Notes: generated from the sequence alone by a model not told the origin. A stretch of DNA of 64,000 nucleotides from Bacilli bacterium (GCA_017541325.1 JAFXZI010000010.1:1-64000); one strand, 5' to 3'. Positions 25,289-34,212 are shown, counted from the first letter of the stretch. A program made the numbers and translations.

Positions 25289-25880
25289 TTCCTCCTAATC
25301 CTTCAAAACCAACTTGTCCTTCTTGTTGTTCTTCTTGTGGATCTTCCCAGTTTATAGGTCCATTTCCTCCAAATTCATCACGATGAACCCTTCTTCTTGC
25401 TTCTTCAGCATCCTCAGCCTCATGTGAAGCGTTGGTGTATTGTTCATGATGTCTTAAAACCCTTCTTAGCATTCCTGTTGCAGCACCAATCAAAGCAGTA
25501 GGTACTAATCCTACATCTACAAAATATTTTAAGAATTCTCCCCATGAGTTTGTTGTTGATAATATTTCTGCACCATGTTCTATTGCTTGTAGAACTGTAG
25601 TATCTTTAGAATATAAATAAAGTGCAGCACCTAACATAAATCCTCCTACCGCTATTAAAGCTGCATTTCTTCTTCTTTCTTCTTCAGTGATTGCTCTTTC
25701 TCTTTGTAGGACTGTAAATGTTCTAGCTACTCTTTGTTCTCTTATCTCTTCTCGAGCTATTTCAGTTCTTTCTCTTTCTAGTTGTAGTCTTTCTCTTTCT
25801 AATTTTAATCTTTCTTTTTCTACATCTAATAATTCATCTAATGTATCTTCCTCATCATCAAACCAATCGTCTTTGCTCAT
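25266..25880 (-). CDS. Coiled-coil membrane protein of unknown function
   Basis: 204 residues. Acidic N-terminus (M-S-K-D-D-W-F-D-D-E-E), then a long Arg/Glu coiled coil (residues ~20-72, repeats of L-x-x-E-R-E-R), a membrane helix (~75-92), a second hydrophobic stretch (~120-137) and a hydrophilic tail with Gly/Gln-rich ends. The Arg content is high for this window, which otherwise prefers Lys; this hints at a different origin, though weakly. AGGAGG upstream of ATG. No family recognised. Confidence 0.65.
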   Translation of the reverse strand: MSKDDWFDDEEDTLDELLDVEKERLKLERERLQLERERTEIAREEIREQRVARTFTVLQRERAITEEERRRNAALIAVGGFMLGAALYLYSKDTTVLQAIEHGAEILSTTNSWGEFLKYFVDVGLVPTALIGAATGMLRRVLRHHEQYTNASHEAEDAEEARRRVHRDEFGGNGPINWEDPQEEQQEGQVGFEGLGGNGHANAR

Positions 25881-25951
25881 AACTATCCTCCTAATAATAT
25901 AATATCATATTTTATTATTATAAAAGAATAATTTTTATTATATAATTTTTT

Positions 25952-25985
25952 AAAAGAAATATGTCTATTATATTTCTTTTTTTTA
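25952..25985 (+). terminator. Terminator-like hairpin upstream of the 26023 gene
   Basis: Eleven-bp stem (25952-25962 with 25970-25980), 7-nt loop, T run, reading rightwards. It sits between divergent genes, where no rightward gene ends, and duplicates the terminator at 25021-25052. Possible relic of the junction left when the minus-strand pair was inserted. Confidence 0.6.
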
Positions 25986-26022
25986 TGATAATATTTATTT
26001 ATAGAATAGGATGGGTGATTAA

Positions 26023-28311
26023 ATGAATAAAAATGTAAAACTATTTGCAATAATAATATTAAATATATTAAGTATTCTAATTGGATTAGTAGTAAAAATA
26101 TATTTAGTAGTAACAATTGCTAACATAGTTCTATCTATTTATTATCTTAATACTGAAGATAGAACAATTATTTCAGATAGAAAGTTTCTGATATTAGTAG
26201 GACTAATAAATATCTTTTGTCTAAAATGGGTAACAGCATTATTAGATTTCCTTCTATATGATGAAGCTTCTACAATGGCTCTTATGGATAAAAATAAAGA
26301 TAAATCTTTAGAAGAAGAGGAATTAGAACTTATTAAAAAAGAAAAGATTAAACCGAAAGTTGATCCTAGAGTAAGAAAAATAGATCTTACTATAAAATTA
26401 GGTGTATTTATGGTTTTAGTTGCTGGATTTATTTTTGCAACAACTGGATGGGAAAGTCTAAATATTATTATTAAAGGATTAATATTTATAGCTATATCAG
26501 TATTTTTTATTGTATTATCTAAATTTGCTGAAAAAAACATTAAGATTAAATCAACTATTTATTTATATTGGTTCCTAGGAATGGCTTTTATAACATTTAC
26601 TTATATAGCAGCGGGATTAAATAATATATTTGGAACTTATTTTTCTTTAAAAGGAGCTGGAAACTATTTATACATGTCTTCAATTTTTGGAGTAGTAGCT
26701 CTTTTAGCTTATATAAGTTACAAAAACTTTAAAGCAATTAGTAATTTATATATATTATATTTTTCAATCGTATTATCAATTACAGAATTAATAGTTTACT
26801 TTAATTTATTATTAGAATCTGGACTTGCTATAATACTTGGTTTATTTACATTGCTTGAATTATTTAAGTATAAAGAAGGTAGTGACTTAGTTACACTAAA
26901 GGATTTTAGTGAAGCAGGTGCAATAATAACAATAGGTATTTTTGCATTATTCTCAAGAACTTATACAGATATTTTATCTACTATATTATTATCACTACTT
27001 GCGTTAATAAATATTTACTTATTAAGTATGAAACATCAAGATAAAACAATCTCAAATTATGTATCAATAGGATATTTTCTAGCATTGATACCATCATTTT
27101 CATTAGTTGAAAATCAAAAAACATTTGTAATTCTTTTACTAGTATTTGTAGTTATTAATTATATTTTGTCATTAACTTATAAAAATGAATCTTCAAAAAA
27201 TGTTTCATTAGTAGTAAGTGATGTTCTTTTATGTATGACTTTCTTTGTATCATATCCAGAAGGATATTTAATGTCTGCTTTAGTTACAGCAGTTGCATTA
27301 TATATAACTGGTATGACGTTTACAAAAGAAGGAAGGAATGAAATAGAGTTTCAATTTATTCCTGCAAAATTATTATTAATAATTATTTCATTACTATTAT
27401 TAGTAGAAAAATATATATTTGATGTTAATGTAATTGGTACAGCTTTAACTCTTACATTTTTAATAATTGCCTTTGTATATTTTGTTACTACTAACGAAAC
27501 TACTAAAAAGGTATTTAAATTCTATTCTGGAATTCTTCCAGTAGTATCACTAGTTTATTTATTATCTTATGAATTGATAGATGATACAAGTTTAATAGCG
27601 ATTTCACTTGCATCTTTTGTTGCAATGTTAATTTTGTATTTTGGGTCTAATATGTATACAAAAGATGAGACTCCATCATTTAAAGAATATACATTTATCT
27701 TATTATTAGTATACTTATATGTAATACCAAAAATATATGGATATATGTATTTACCGACAGATTATGTATTATATAGTGGAATAATATCTATGTTCTTCTA
27801 CATAGGACTAGCTTTATTAAATATTAATGATGAATACAATTATAATATATCTTTATTGGCAGTAGGGGTACCATTCTTTACGATATTGAATGGAACAACA
27901 CTCGATCCAGTAGTTAGTCTAGTTTTATTCTCGTTATTACTATATTATTTAACATTTACTATTGCTCATATGTGTAGTAGTGATTTTGCTAAAAACTTTG
28001 TTGGTTATATAGGATATTCAATCTCATTCTTGATGGTATTATTTGAAAGTAATCCATATGTCATCTTATATACGATTGTATTAGCATCTGCATCTATTAT
28101 TATGGGATTTATGAATAAGAGAAGTGATTGTAAATTCTTTATTGGTTTAGGTGCAATCATAGTAGAAATAATTGTTGGATTTGGTGATTTATGGCGAGTA
28201 ATACCAATATGGGCATATATATTAGTATTTGGTATTCTATTAATAGTAATTGCAACTTATGCTCAACTTAAAGATGTTAAAAATAAAGAAACAGATGATA
28301 AAAAAGAGTAG
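26023..28311 (+). CDS. Large polytopic membrane protein
   Basis: 762 residues, mostly hydrophobic, with at least 18 likely membrane helices after a charged cytoplasmic loop at residues ~88-122. The layout (a few helices, a charged loop, then long evenly spaced helices of Leu/Ile/Tyr) resembles DUF2157/DUF2339-type membrane proteins, but no motif secures that. No ATP-binding or enzymatic motif seen. Preceded by GATGGGTGAT; terminator directly after. Confidence 0.7.
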   Translation: MNKNVKLFAIIILNILSILIGLVVKIYLVVTIANIVLSIYYLNTEDRTIISDRKFLILVGLINIFCLKWVTALLDFLLYDEASTMALMDKNKDKSLEEEELELIKKEKIKPKVDPRVRKIDLTIKLGVFMVLVAGFIFATTGWESLNIIIKGLIFIAISVFFIVLSKFAEKNIKIKSTIYLYWFLGMAFITFTYIAAGLNNIFGTYFSLKGAGNYLYMSSIFGVVALLAYISYKNFKAISNLYILYFSIVLSITELIVYFNLLLESGLAIILGLFTLLELFKYKEGSDLVTLKDFSEAGAIITIGIFALFSRTYTDILSTILLSLLALINIYLLSMKHQDKTISNYVSIGYFLALIPSFSLVENQKTFVILLLVFVVINYILSLTYKNESSKNVSLVVSDVLLCMTFFVSYPEGYLMSALVTAVALYITGMTFTKEGRNEIEFQFIPAKLLLIIISLLLLVEKYIFDVNVIGTALTLTFLIIAFVYFVTTNETTKKVFKFYSGILPVVSLVYLLSYELIDDTSLIAISLASFVAMLILYFGSNMYTKDETPSFKEYTFILLLVYLYVIPKIYGYMYLPTDYVLYSGIISMFFYIGLALLNINDEYNYNISLLAVGVPFFTILNGTTLDPVVSLVLFSLLLYYLTFTIAHMCSSDFAKNFVGYIGYSISFLMVLFESNPYVILYTIVLASASIIMGFMNKRSDCKFFIGLGAIIVEIIVGFGDLWRVIPIWAYILVFGILLIVIATYAQLKDVKNKETDDKKE

Positions 28312-28328
28312 TAGTACTCTTTTTTTTT
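28304..28328 (+). terminator. Rho-independent terminator
   Basis: Seven-bp stem (28304-28310 with 28315-28321), 4-nt loop, eight T. Confidence 0.8.
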
Positions 28329-28372
28329 AGGTTTTTATTAATCTACTAGTAATTATATTAGTAGGTGATAAT

Positions 28373-28612
28373 ATGCTTAAAGTAAATTATGAATATAAAA
28401 AAGGATTTTTAGTAGTTAATTTAGAAGGTATACTTGATAGTAGAAATATGTATGAATTAATTAATTCTATAAAAGTAATAACTACATGGAATGGAATAAA
28501 TAGAGTAATTTTAGACATAGAAAAAGTTATAGCCTTATCAGATAAATATATCAAATATATTATTGAAGATATGTCTGATATAAGTATTGATCTTAAGGGC
28601 TATAACTTTTAA
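28373..28612 (+). CDS. Short STAS-like protein
   Basis: 79 residues. The order strand-strand-helix-strand-helix, with G-F-L-V-V-N-L-E-G-I-L-D-S-R-N and R-V-I-L-D-I-E-K-V, resembles STAS domains (anti-sigma antagonists, transporter tails), but it is ~20 residues short at the C-terminus and lacks the D-S-S-G phosphorylation loop: the site reads I-A-L-S-D. Its TAA overlaps the stop of the convergent gene by 3 bases. TAGGTGATAAT site present. Function unknown. Confidence 0.6.
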   Translation: MLKVNYEYKKGFLVVNLEGILDSRNMYELINSIKVITTWNGINRVILDIEKVIALSDKYIKYIIEDMSDISIDLKGYNF

Positions 28613-29577
28613 GTATTAGGATTATTATCAGTAGGAGTAGTTCCATCAACAGATGGTATCATTACTTCTGATATATCATTTGGTTTATAATTCTTATTAA
28701 TAACTGGTTCTGAAAATTCTTCTTCATCAGGTATTATATCATCTGCTTGATGTGGAATAATTTTTCTAGGTTCATTTTCCCTTTCAACAGCAACTCCATT
28801 ATCATTACTTTGTGGATTAACAGGTATAGTTGGTTGAGCGTTAGGATCTACTGCAGGTTTATCTAGGTAACTATTATTAGTATGAACTTTTCCCATATCA
28901 TTTACTGTAAGCTGAGTAGGTGTATTTTCTACATCATATATATCTCTTGCATTGTAATAATCTTTATCTATCCACCAAACTCTTAGCATAGGATTTATAA
29001 AGAACATTGCAACACATCCATAAGTAATAATTTTCATCAAGTCTTCACTTGTTTCATTAGTATTTTCTTCATATATAGTTGTTGAATAGTATTTAGTAAA
29101 ACTATCATTCTTTTCACCTTGAGCAAAACTAATAATTAATAATATTGATATAATTCCAGCGATTACATATTGTATTTTTTTATGGGTATCATTTACATAT
29201 GGTATTTCAAATACTAATACATTTACTAGAACGAACATTTCTACTTTTTCAAAGAAAGCCATTATATCCATCATGTTCTTTAATGCATCATAACTTTCTG
29301 TTGCAATTAATATAATATACAATATGACTAATAACATATATATCAAAGTTATAAAAGCACTTAAGTATCCAACAAATAAGTTTTGCCTATTACCAAATAT
29401 ATTAGCAATTCTCGACATTATAAGAAGTCCAACCATTAATTCTGTTGCAAGTAAAAACATAATTGAACCAGTTTCGCCATATTGAGAAATTGTACCAGTA
29501 TCAACTAAAGCGATTGTTCCAAATGCAAAAACAGTTAATACTATCATAATTAAATAAATCTTTTTAAAAGTATCCAT
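28609..29577 (-). CDS. Membrane protein with long disordered C-terminus
   Basis: 322 residues. Five to six membrane helices in residues ~6-205, then a ~110-residue cytoplasmic-looking tail rich in Asp, Asn and Pro with no fold visible. No family recognised. Start has ACCTCC on the plus strand (AGGAGG on the gene strand) at good spacing. Its last codon overlaps the convergent STAS-like gene, with no terminator between them. Confidence 0.65.
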   Translation of the reverse strand: MDTFKKIYLIMIVLTVFAFGTIALVDTGTISQYGETGSIMFLLATELMVGLLIMSRIANIFGNRQNLFVGYLSAFITLIYMLLVILYIILIATESYDALKNMMDIMAFFEKVEMFVLVNVLVFEIPYVNDTHKKIQYVIAGIISILLIISFAQGEKNDSFTKYYSTTIYEENTNETSEDLMKIITYGCVAMFFINPMLRVWWIDKDYYNARDIYDVENTPTQLTVNDMGKVHTNNSYLDKPAVDPNAQPTIPVNPQSNDNGVAVERENEPRKIIPHQADDIIPDEEEFSEPVINKNYKPNDISEVMIPSVDGTTPTDNNPNT

Positions 29578-29687
29578 ATAAATACCTCCTACTATAATAA
29601 TTTTATCATAAATAGCCGAATCTATAATAATAAATTAGTGCATAATGTAAAGTAAATATGTTATTATAATTATTGGGAGGATATCTT

Positions 29688-30398
29688 ATGGACTATACTT
29701 TAACAATAGAAAATTTCGAAGGACCATTAGATTTGTTATTACATTTAATAAAAGAATCTAAAATGGATATCTTTGATTTAAAAATAGAAGATATAACTAA
29801 GCAATATTTAGATTATATTCATAAAATGGAAGAGATGAATTTAAATGTAGCTAGTTCATATTTGGTTATGTCTGCAGAATTGTTAGAAATAAAGTCAAAG
29901 ATGTTACTTCCTAAACATGAAGATGATGAAGAAGAGGAAGAAGATCCTCGCGAAGAGTTAGTTAATAGATTAATTGAATATCAAAAATATAAAGAATTAA
30001 CTAATGATTTTAAAGATTTAGAAAATAATAGAAAACAAATAATTACTAAATTACCCGAAAATATAAAAGAATATAGTGATAATATTGTTAATAATGGAGA
30101 TGTTACTTTAAACGATTTAATTGATGCGTTTCAAAAGTTTTTAGAAAGAGAAAAAGAAAAACAACCTATTCATACAAAAGTAACTACTAAAGAATTAAGT
30201 GTAGAAAAAAGAAGATCTAATATTAGAAAAATATTATCTATTAAAAAGAGAGTTAATTTTATTGAATTATTTGAAACAATTAATAAAGAATATGTAATAG
30301 TTACATTTTTAGCAATACTAGAAATGGCAAAAGATAACGAAATAAGACTTTATCAAGATAAGAATTTTGACAATATAATATGTGAGGTGAGTCAATGA
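29688..30398 (+). CDS. scpA: Segregation and condensation protein A
   Basis: 236 residues from ATG 29688 with GGGAGG at 29675. ScpA is the kleisin that bridges the SMC dimer in chromosome segregation. The N-terminal domain has the family's F-E-G-P-L-D-L-L-L-H-L-I and M-D-I-F-D-L segments and Y-L-V-M-S-A-E-L-L-E-I-K-S-K-M-L-L-P; a Glu-rich linker and the C-terminal winged helix follow. Normal length. It overlaps scpB by 4 nt (ATGA). No smc gene in the window. Confidence 0.95.
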   Translation: MDYTLTIENFEGPLDLLLHLIKESKMDIFDLKIEDITKQYLDYIHKMEEMNLNVASSYLVMSAELLEIKSKMLLPKHEDDEEEEEDPREELVNRLIEYQKYKELTNDFKDLENNRKQIITKLPENIKEYSDNIVNNGDVTLNDLIDAFQKFLEREKEKQPIHTKVTTKELSVEKRRSNIRKILSIKKRVNFIELFETINKEYVIVTFLAILEMAKDNEIRLYQDKNFDNIICEVSQ

Positions 30399-30964
30399 AT
30401 AAACAAGCAATACTAGAGGGATTATTATTTGTTGTTGGAGATGAAGGACTTACATTAAATCAAATAGAAGAAATACTTGAAGTATCTCCTGAAGAAGCCA
30501 ATAAAATAATAAGTGATTTAAAACAAATTTATTCAGATGAATCCCGTGGAATAATGATTAATATTTTAGGTGATAGATTTAAATTAAGTACTAAAAAAGA
30601 ACATCGTGAGTATTATAAAAAATTATTAGAAGATGAAGATAGTAATCTATCACAAGCAGCTTTAGAAACACTGGCTATTATCGCTTATAATGAGCCATTA
30701 ACTCGTATAATGGTTGATGAAATTAGAGGAGTAAACTCTCGTGAAATGATTCATAAACTTGTTGCGAAAGGACTAGTAAAAGAAGTTGGTAGAAGTGATC
30801 TTCCTGGTAGACCAATTCTTTATGCAACTACAAGTGATTTTCTAGATTATTTTGGATTAGCATCTAAAGAAGAATTACCTAAATTTGATATGATTGTTAA
30901 TAATAATGAAGATATAGATGAAGAAGATTTATATCATTCGAGATATACAGAAGATGAAGAATAG
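30395..30964 (+). CDS. scpB: Segregation and condensation protein B
   Basis: 189 residues. ScpB dimers bind ScpA to form the SMC accessory complex. Two winged-helix domains: the first with 'ILEGLLFVVGDEGLTL', the second with A-L-E-T-L-A-I-I-A-Y-N-E-P-L-T-R and L-V-A-K-G-L-V-K-E-V-G-R-S-D-L-P-G-R-P. The D-L-P-G-R-P segment is diagnostic. Starts in the scpA stop and overlaps the next gene by 11 nt, a tight operon. Confidence 0.95.
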   Translation: MNKQAILEGLLFVVGDEGLTLNQIEEILEVSPEEANKIISDLKQIYSDESRGIMINILGDRFKLSTKKEHREYYKKLLEDEDSNLSQAALETLAIIAYNEPLTRIMVDEIRGVNSREMIHKLVAKGLVKEVGRSDLPGRPILYATTSDFLDYFGLASKEELPKFDMIVNNNEDIDEEDLYHSRYTEDEE

Positions 30965-31796
30965 ATTACTTTTTGCATTATCATTATTGTTATTCATATT
31001 TATAATTCTTTCTGATTTAACTGTACCAAGAGATATTAAAAAAATAGAAAAAAAAGTAAAAGAATATTTAAAAGAAAAATATCATGAAGAGTTTAATATA
31101 GATAGTATTAATGTAGATAAATATGTTTATGATGAAGAAGAACTAGATGATGCATATATATATGAATTTGATGTTTCTTCAAGTAGATTAACAAAATTTA
31201 AATTGTACTATTATGAATATGATAATAATTCATTTGAAAAAAATAATATAGAAGATTTAGTAGAACCAGGAATATATGAAAATTATATTTATGAATATAA
31301 AATAAAAGAAATTGAGAATAAGTATTATAAAGATATTTTAAATATTATAGATAAGTCTAGTAATATAGAATTTAGTTTAGATAATATGCAAGTTGGATTA
31401 TATAATATTTTGTTACTATATAAAAATAGTTCAAAAGAAGATAAAGAATTATTTGATAAATATTATGGATTTAATAAAAGAGTAAGTGATAAAGAATTCT
31501 TAGATACTTATTTTGAAATATCTAAAACAAATGAATTAATAATTAATATGGATGTAAATAAAGAAATAAATGATGGTAATATAGAATCTTTTAAAAATGA
31601 TATAAGAAATCTAGTTTTATTTTTAAAAGAAAATAATATAGATTACTATGATATTAATATGAATCTAAATGGTTATGTTAATGCACGAGCTACTAGATAT
31701 ACTGATAATAATAAAGAACAGATTTATTTAGTATTTGATTATCCATCATATTTTGATATAAAAGATAGTTTTAATGTAATTGTTTTTGATTTATAA
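30954..31796 (+). CDS. Membrane-anchored or secreted protein following scpB
   Basis: 280 residues from ATG 30954, within the scpB end; this start puts a signal/anchor helix (residues ~5-22) right at the N-terminus, unlike the upstream ATG at 30918. The rest is charged, Tyr/Asn/Lys-rich, alternating helix and strand, with no Cys and no motif recognised. Ribosome binding site is weak, so coupling to scpB translation is likely. Function unknown. Confidence 0.6.
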   Translation: MKNRLLFALSLLLFIFIILSDLTVPRDIKKIEKKVKEYLKEKYHEEFNIDSINVDKYVYDEEELDDAYIYEFDVSSSRLTKFKLYYYEYDNNSFEKNNIEDLVEPGIYENYIYEYKIKEIENKYYKDILNIIDKSSNIEFSLDNMQVGLYNILLLYKNSSKEDKELFDKYYGFNKRVSDKEFLDTYFEISKTNELIINMDVNKEINDGNIESFKNDIRNLVLFLKENNIDYYDINMNLNGYVNARATRYTDNNKEQIYLVFDYPSYFDIKDSFNVIVFDL

Positions 31797-31829
31797 TATA
31801 ATTATGATTAGAATAAGGAAGGTGTAGAT

Positions 31830-32837
31830 ATGTTTCTAAATACTTGTGAAAATTATTCTTTTTTATCTAGTATTTTATTGATAAAAAGAGTAATTGAAGT
31901 TGTTTGTCTATTAGTACCAGTAATACTAGTATTAGCAGCTGGAATAGCTCTTGCTAAAATTGTATTTAATCCAAATATTCAAATGACTAAAAAAGATGTT
32001 AAGAAAATTGCTAATAAATTTATTGCAGCAGCAGCAGTATTCTTTGTACCGTTGTTAGTAAGTTTATTAATGACTTTATTAGGTGAAACCAGTGTTCTTG
32101 AAACAGAATGTTGGACTAATGCTAATAATGAAGCAATAGCAGTTTATAAGAGTAACAAAGAAGTCGAAGATCAAGTACAACGAGAATTAGATGATTCTAA
32201 GCATGCAGAAGCAGAAAAAGTTAGAAAAGATGTAGAAGCAGCTCGTGAAAAAGCAAGAGAAGAAAACGAAAAGAAAAATGAAGATGAGATTAAGAAATAC
32301 CAAGGTACTGGTGGAATATTAATTGGTGATGTTGTTTATTATAATCAAGGTGATTATGGCGGAAGTCCATATGGTTCATATGGAACTATTGCATCTCATG
32401 GATGTGGGCCAACATCAGCTGCTATAGTAGCATCAACATTCTTAAAACCAGAAGTTCATGATCCTATAGAAGCTACTAATTGGGTTTGTGCTCATGGTGG
32501 ATGTACTTCATCTGGTTCTTATTTTGGAACTCTTGCTGAATATTTAAAAAGTTTAGGTATTCAAGGAAGTGAATTGTATAGTTGGAATGATGCTAATATT
32601 GAAAAACTTAATGAAGCATTATTAACTGGTGATAGCCTAGCAATAATCTTGGTTCATGAACCAGGAAATAGTTGTCCATTTACTAATGGAGGACACTTCT
32701 TAGTTATTACAGGAATGCAAAATGGTGAATATACAATTGCTGATCCAGCAAGTAGAGATAGAACTAAAAACACTTGGCCAGCAAGCGCGTTCTCATCTTG
32801 TTCAGGACCAACATTCTATATATTCAATAGGCCATAG
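31830..32837 (+). CDS. Two-helix membrane-anchored C39-type cysteine peptidase
   Basis: 335 residues. N-terminus without a classical signal: M-F-L-N-T-C-E-N then S-S-I-L-L-x-K-R and two membrane helices (~residues 24-46, 63-87), an arrangement like VirB2/TrbC-type pilin-like proteins, followed by E-C-W-x-N-A-N. A charged helical Glu/Lys linker (~105-155) leads to a papain-like C39 domain: Cys192 in H-G-C-G-P-T-S, His289 in G-G-H-F-L-V-I, Asp305 in I-A-D-P-A-S. The enzyme domain likely lies outside and cuts a peptide or wall bond. The same N-terminus recurs at 62250 and 63952 with another enzyme domain. A lipoprotein gene follows after 9 nt. Confidence 0.82.
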   Translation: MFLNTCENYSFLSSILLIKRVIEVVCLLVPVILVLAAGIALAKIVFNPNIQMTKKDVKKIANKFIAAAAVFFVPLLVSLLMTLLGETSVLETECWTNANNEAIAVYKSNKEVEDQVQRELDDSKHAEAEKVRKDVEAAREKAREENEKKNEDEIKKYQGTGGILIGDVVYYNQGDYGGSPYGSYGTIASHGCGPTSAAIVASTFLKPEVHDPIEATNWVCAHGGCTSSGSYFGTLAEYLKSLGIQGSELYSWNDANIEKLNEALLTGDSLAIILVHEPGNSCPFTNGGHFLVITGMQNGEYTIADPASRDRTKNTWPASAFSSCSGPTFYIFNRP

Positions 32838-32846
32838 GAGGTTATT

Positions 32847-33482
32847 ATGAAGAAGAAATTATTATTACTATTTAGTTTATTATTTATATTAACTGGTTGT
32901 ACTGCAAACTATGAATTAACTTATAAAAAAGGAGTATTTACAGAAGATATAACTCTTTATGAAGAAAAAGATGTAGCTCAACATGAAGAATTACCTTCTA
33001 TTACTAAAATTGAAGAAAATTCAGATAGAGTTAAACTAGCTGATGGTGAGTATTATAAAATAGAACATACAACAGAAGGAAATAATAATGTTTTAAAAGC
33101 ATCTTATAAATATGACAAATTATCATTAAAAGAATCTTTAATATATAAAGAATGCTTTACTGAAAAAAGTATAGTAGAGGGAGAAAATAGTATATATATT
33201 AAATTGACTGGTGATATAAAATGTGAATATTTAGGAGATACTACTGTTACATTTAAAACAGATAAAAAAGTATTAACAACAAATGCTACTAAAAAAGATG
33301 AAAAGAATGGCGTTTATACTTGGGATAAATTAACTAAAGATGGAATTGTTATAGAAGTAAGTAAAAAAGATCTTACTAAAGATGCTAATATTATTCCACC
33401 AATAGTTAGAATAGTTATTGTTCTATTACTTTTAGGAACAGGAATCTATATATTAAAAAGATACAATGGTGTTAAAGAATAA
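32847..33482 (+). CDS. Lipoprotein with C-terminal membrane helix (module partner)
   Basis: 211 residues. Signal peptide ends at lipobox L-T-G-C (Cys ~18), then 'ANYELTYKKG' opens a beta-rich outer domain of ~150 residues with one Cys pair (residues ~113 and ~133). A final hydrophobic helix (~188-203) and a basic tail follow, so the mature protein would be held by both a lipid and a helix. It is the homologue, by layout and opening sequence, of the protein at 63281, and both follow an anchored hydrolase gene. Function unknown. Confidence 0.8.
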   Translation: MKKKLLLLFSLLFILTGCTANYELTYKKGVFTEDITLYEEKDVAQHEELPSITKIEENSDRVKLADGEYYKIEHTTEGNNNVLKASYKYDKLSLKESLIYKECFTEKSIVEGENSIYIKLTGDIKCEYLGDTTVTFKTDKKVLTTNATKKDEKNGVYTWDKLTKDGIVIEVSKKDLTKDANIIPPIVRIVIVLLLLGTGIYILKRYNGVKE

Positions 33483-33483
33483 T

Positions 33484-33511
33484 TTGCATATTTATAATAC
33501 TGTGGTATAAT
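33484..33511 (+). promoter_or_regulatory. Promoter of yceD-rpmF
   Basis: TTGCAT at 33484, 16-nt spacer, extended TGG-TATAAT at 33503-33511. Followed by GAGGTGATG before the yceD start. Confidence 0.7.
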
Positions 33512-33531
33512 TTATAAACCGAGGTGATGAT

Positions 33532-33990
33532 ATGGAAATTAATTTAGAAAAAGTTATATTAACTGATAATATTAATTTAGATATAGATCAAGATGTTATT
33601 ATTGATTTAGAACTATATCATTTACCAGAATTAGAAGATTTAAAAAATGTACATTTTAAAGGTAGATTATATGAAAATAATTTAGAAGAATTAATACTAA
33701 CTGGTACTTTATCAGGAGATATTATAGTTCTTGATGCTATTAGTTTAGAAGAAAAAACTATTAATTTTTCTAAAATTATTGAAGAAAATCTAACAGAAGA
33801 GGATAAAAGTTCAAAAAATTATATTGATATTCTCGACATTTTGTGGCAAAATATTGTCTTAGAGGTCCCATCTAGGTATACTGATATTACTGATTATAGT
33901 AAATATCAAGGGGATGGTTGGAGATTAATCAGTGAAGAAGAGTTAAAAACAAGTAATAATCCCTTCAATGTACTGAAAGATATAGAATAG
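33532..33990 (+). CDS. YceD/DUF177 family protein
   Basis: 152 residues. DUF177 proteins are nearly always found just ahead of rpmF and have been linked to 23S rRNA/ribosome assembly. Visible features: the V-H-F-K-G-R-L-Y region, L-T-G-T-L-S-G-D-I-I and the late 'LDILWQNIVLEVPSRY' which fits the D-x-x-P/V-x-x-E-x-x-x-L-x-x-P pattern. The Cys pair some members carry is absent. 10 nt ahead of rpmF, one operon. Confidence 0.82.
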   Translation: MEINLEKVILTDNINLDIDQDVIIDLELYHLPELEDLKNVHFKGRLYENNLEELILTGTLSGDIIVLDAISLEEKTINFSKIIEENLTEEDKSSKNYIDILDILWQNIVLEVPSRYTDITDYSKYQGDGWRLISEEELKTSNNPFNVLKDIE

Positions 33991-34000
33991 GAGTGATAAT

Positions 34001-34198
34001 ATGGCAGTACCTGCAAGAAGAATTTCTAAAACAAGTAAAAGAACAAGAAGAAGTCACAATGCTCTTACACCAGCTGGTACAGTAACTTGTCCAGAGTGTG
34101 GAGCTGCTATTAAACCACATAGAGCTTGCCCTAATTGTGGAAGTTATAAAGGTAAAAAAGTAGTAGAGACTAAAGAAACAAAAGAAGAAAATGCTTAA
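34001..34198 (+). CDS. rpmF: Ribosomal protein bL32
   Basis: 65 residues. Large-subunit protein. The start M-A-V-P-A-R-R-I-S-K-T and the zinc-binding pairs C30-x-x-C33 and C43-x-x-C46 identify the zinc (C+) form. Slightly longer than usual because of a Lys/Glu C-terminal tail. Ribosome binding site AGGAGTGAT. The terminator stem begins in the last codons. Confidence 0.96.
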   Translation: MAVPARRISKTSKRTRRSHNALTPAGTVTCPECGAAIKPHRACPNCGSYKGKKVVETKETKEENA

Positions 34199-34212
34199 TA
34201 AGCATTTTTTTA
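34189..34212 (+). terminator. Terminator after rpmF
   Basis: Seven-bp stem (34189-34195 with 34201-34207), 5-nt loop, T run. Confidence 0.8.

Noticed and set aside
25883-26116. Minus-strand 77-codon frame of Leu/Ile/Tyr-rich sequence
   Set aside because: Lies in the divergent promoter region and antisense to a good gene; no ribosome site.
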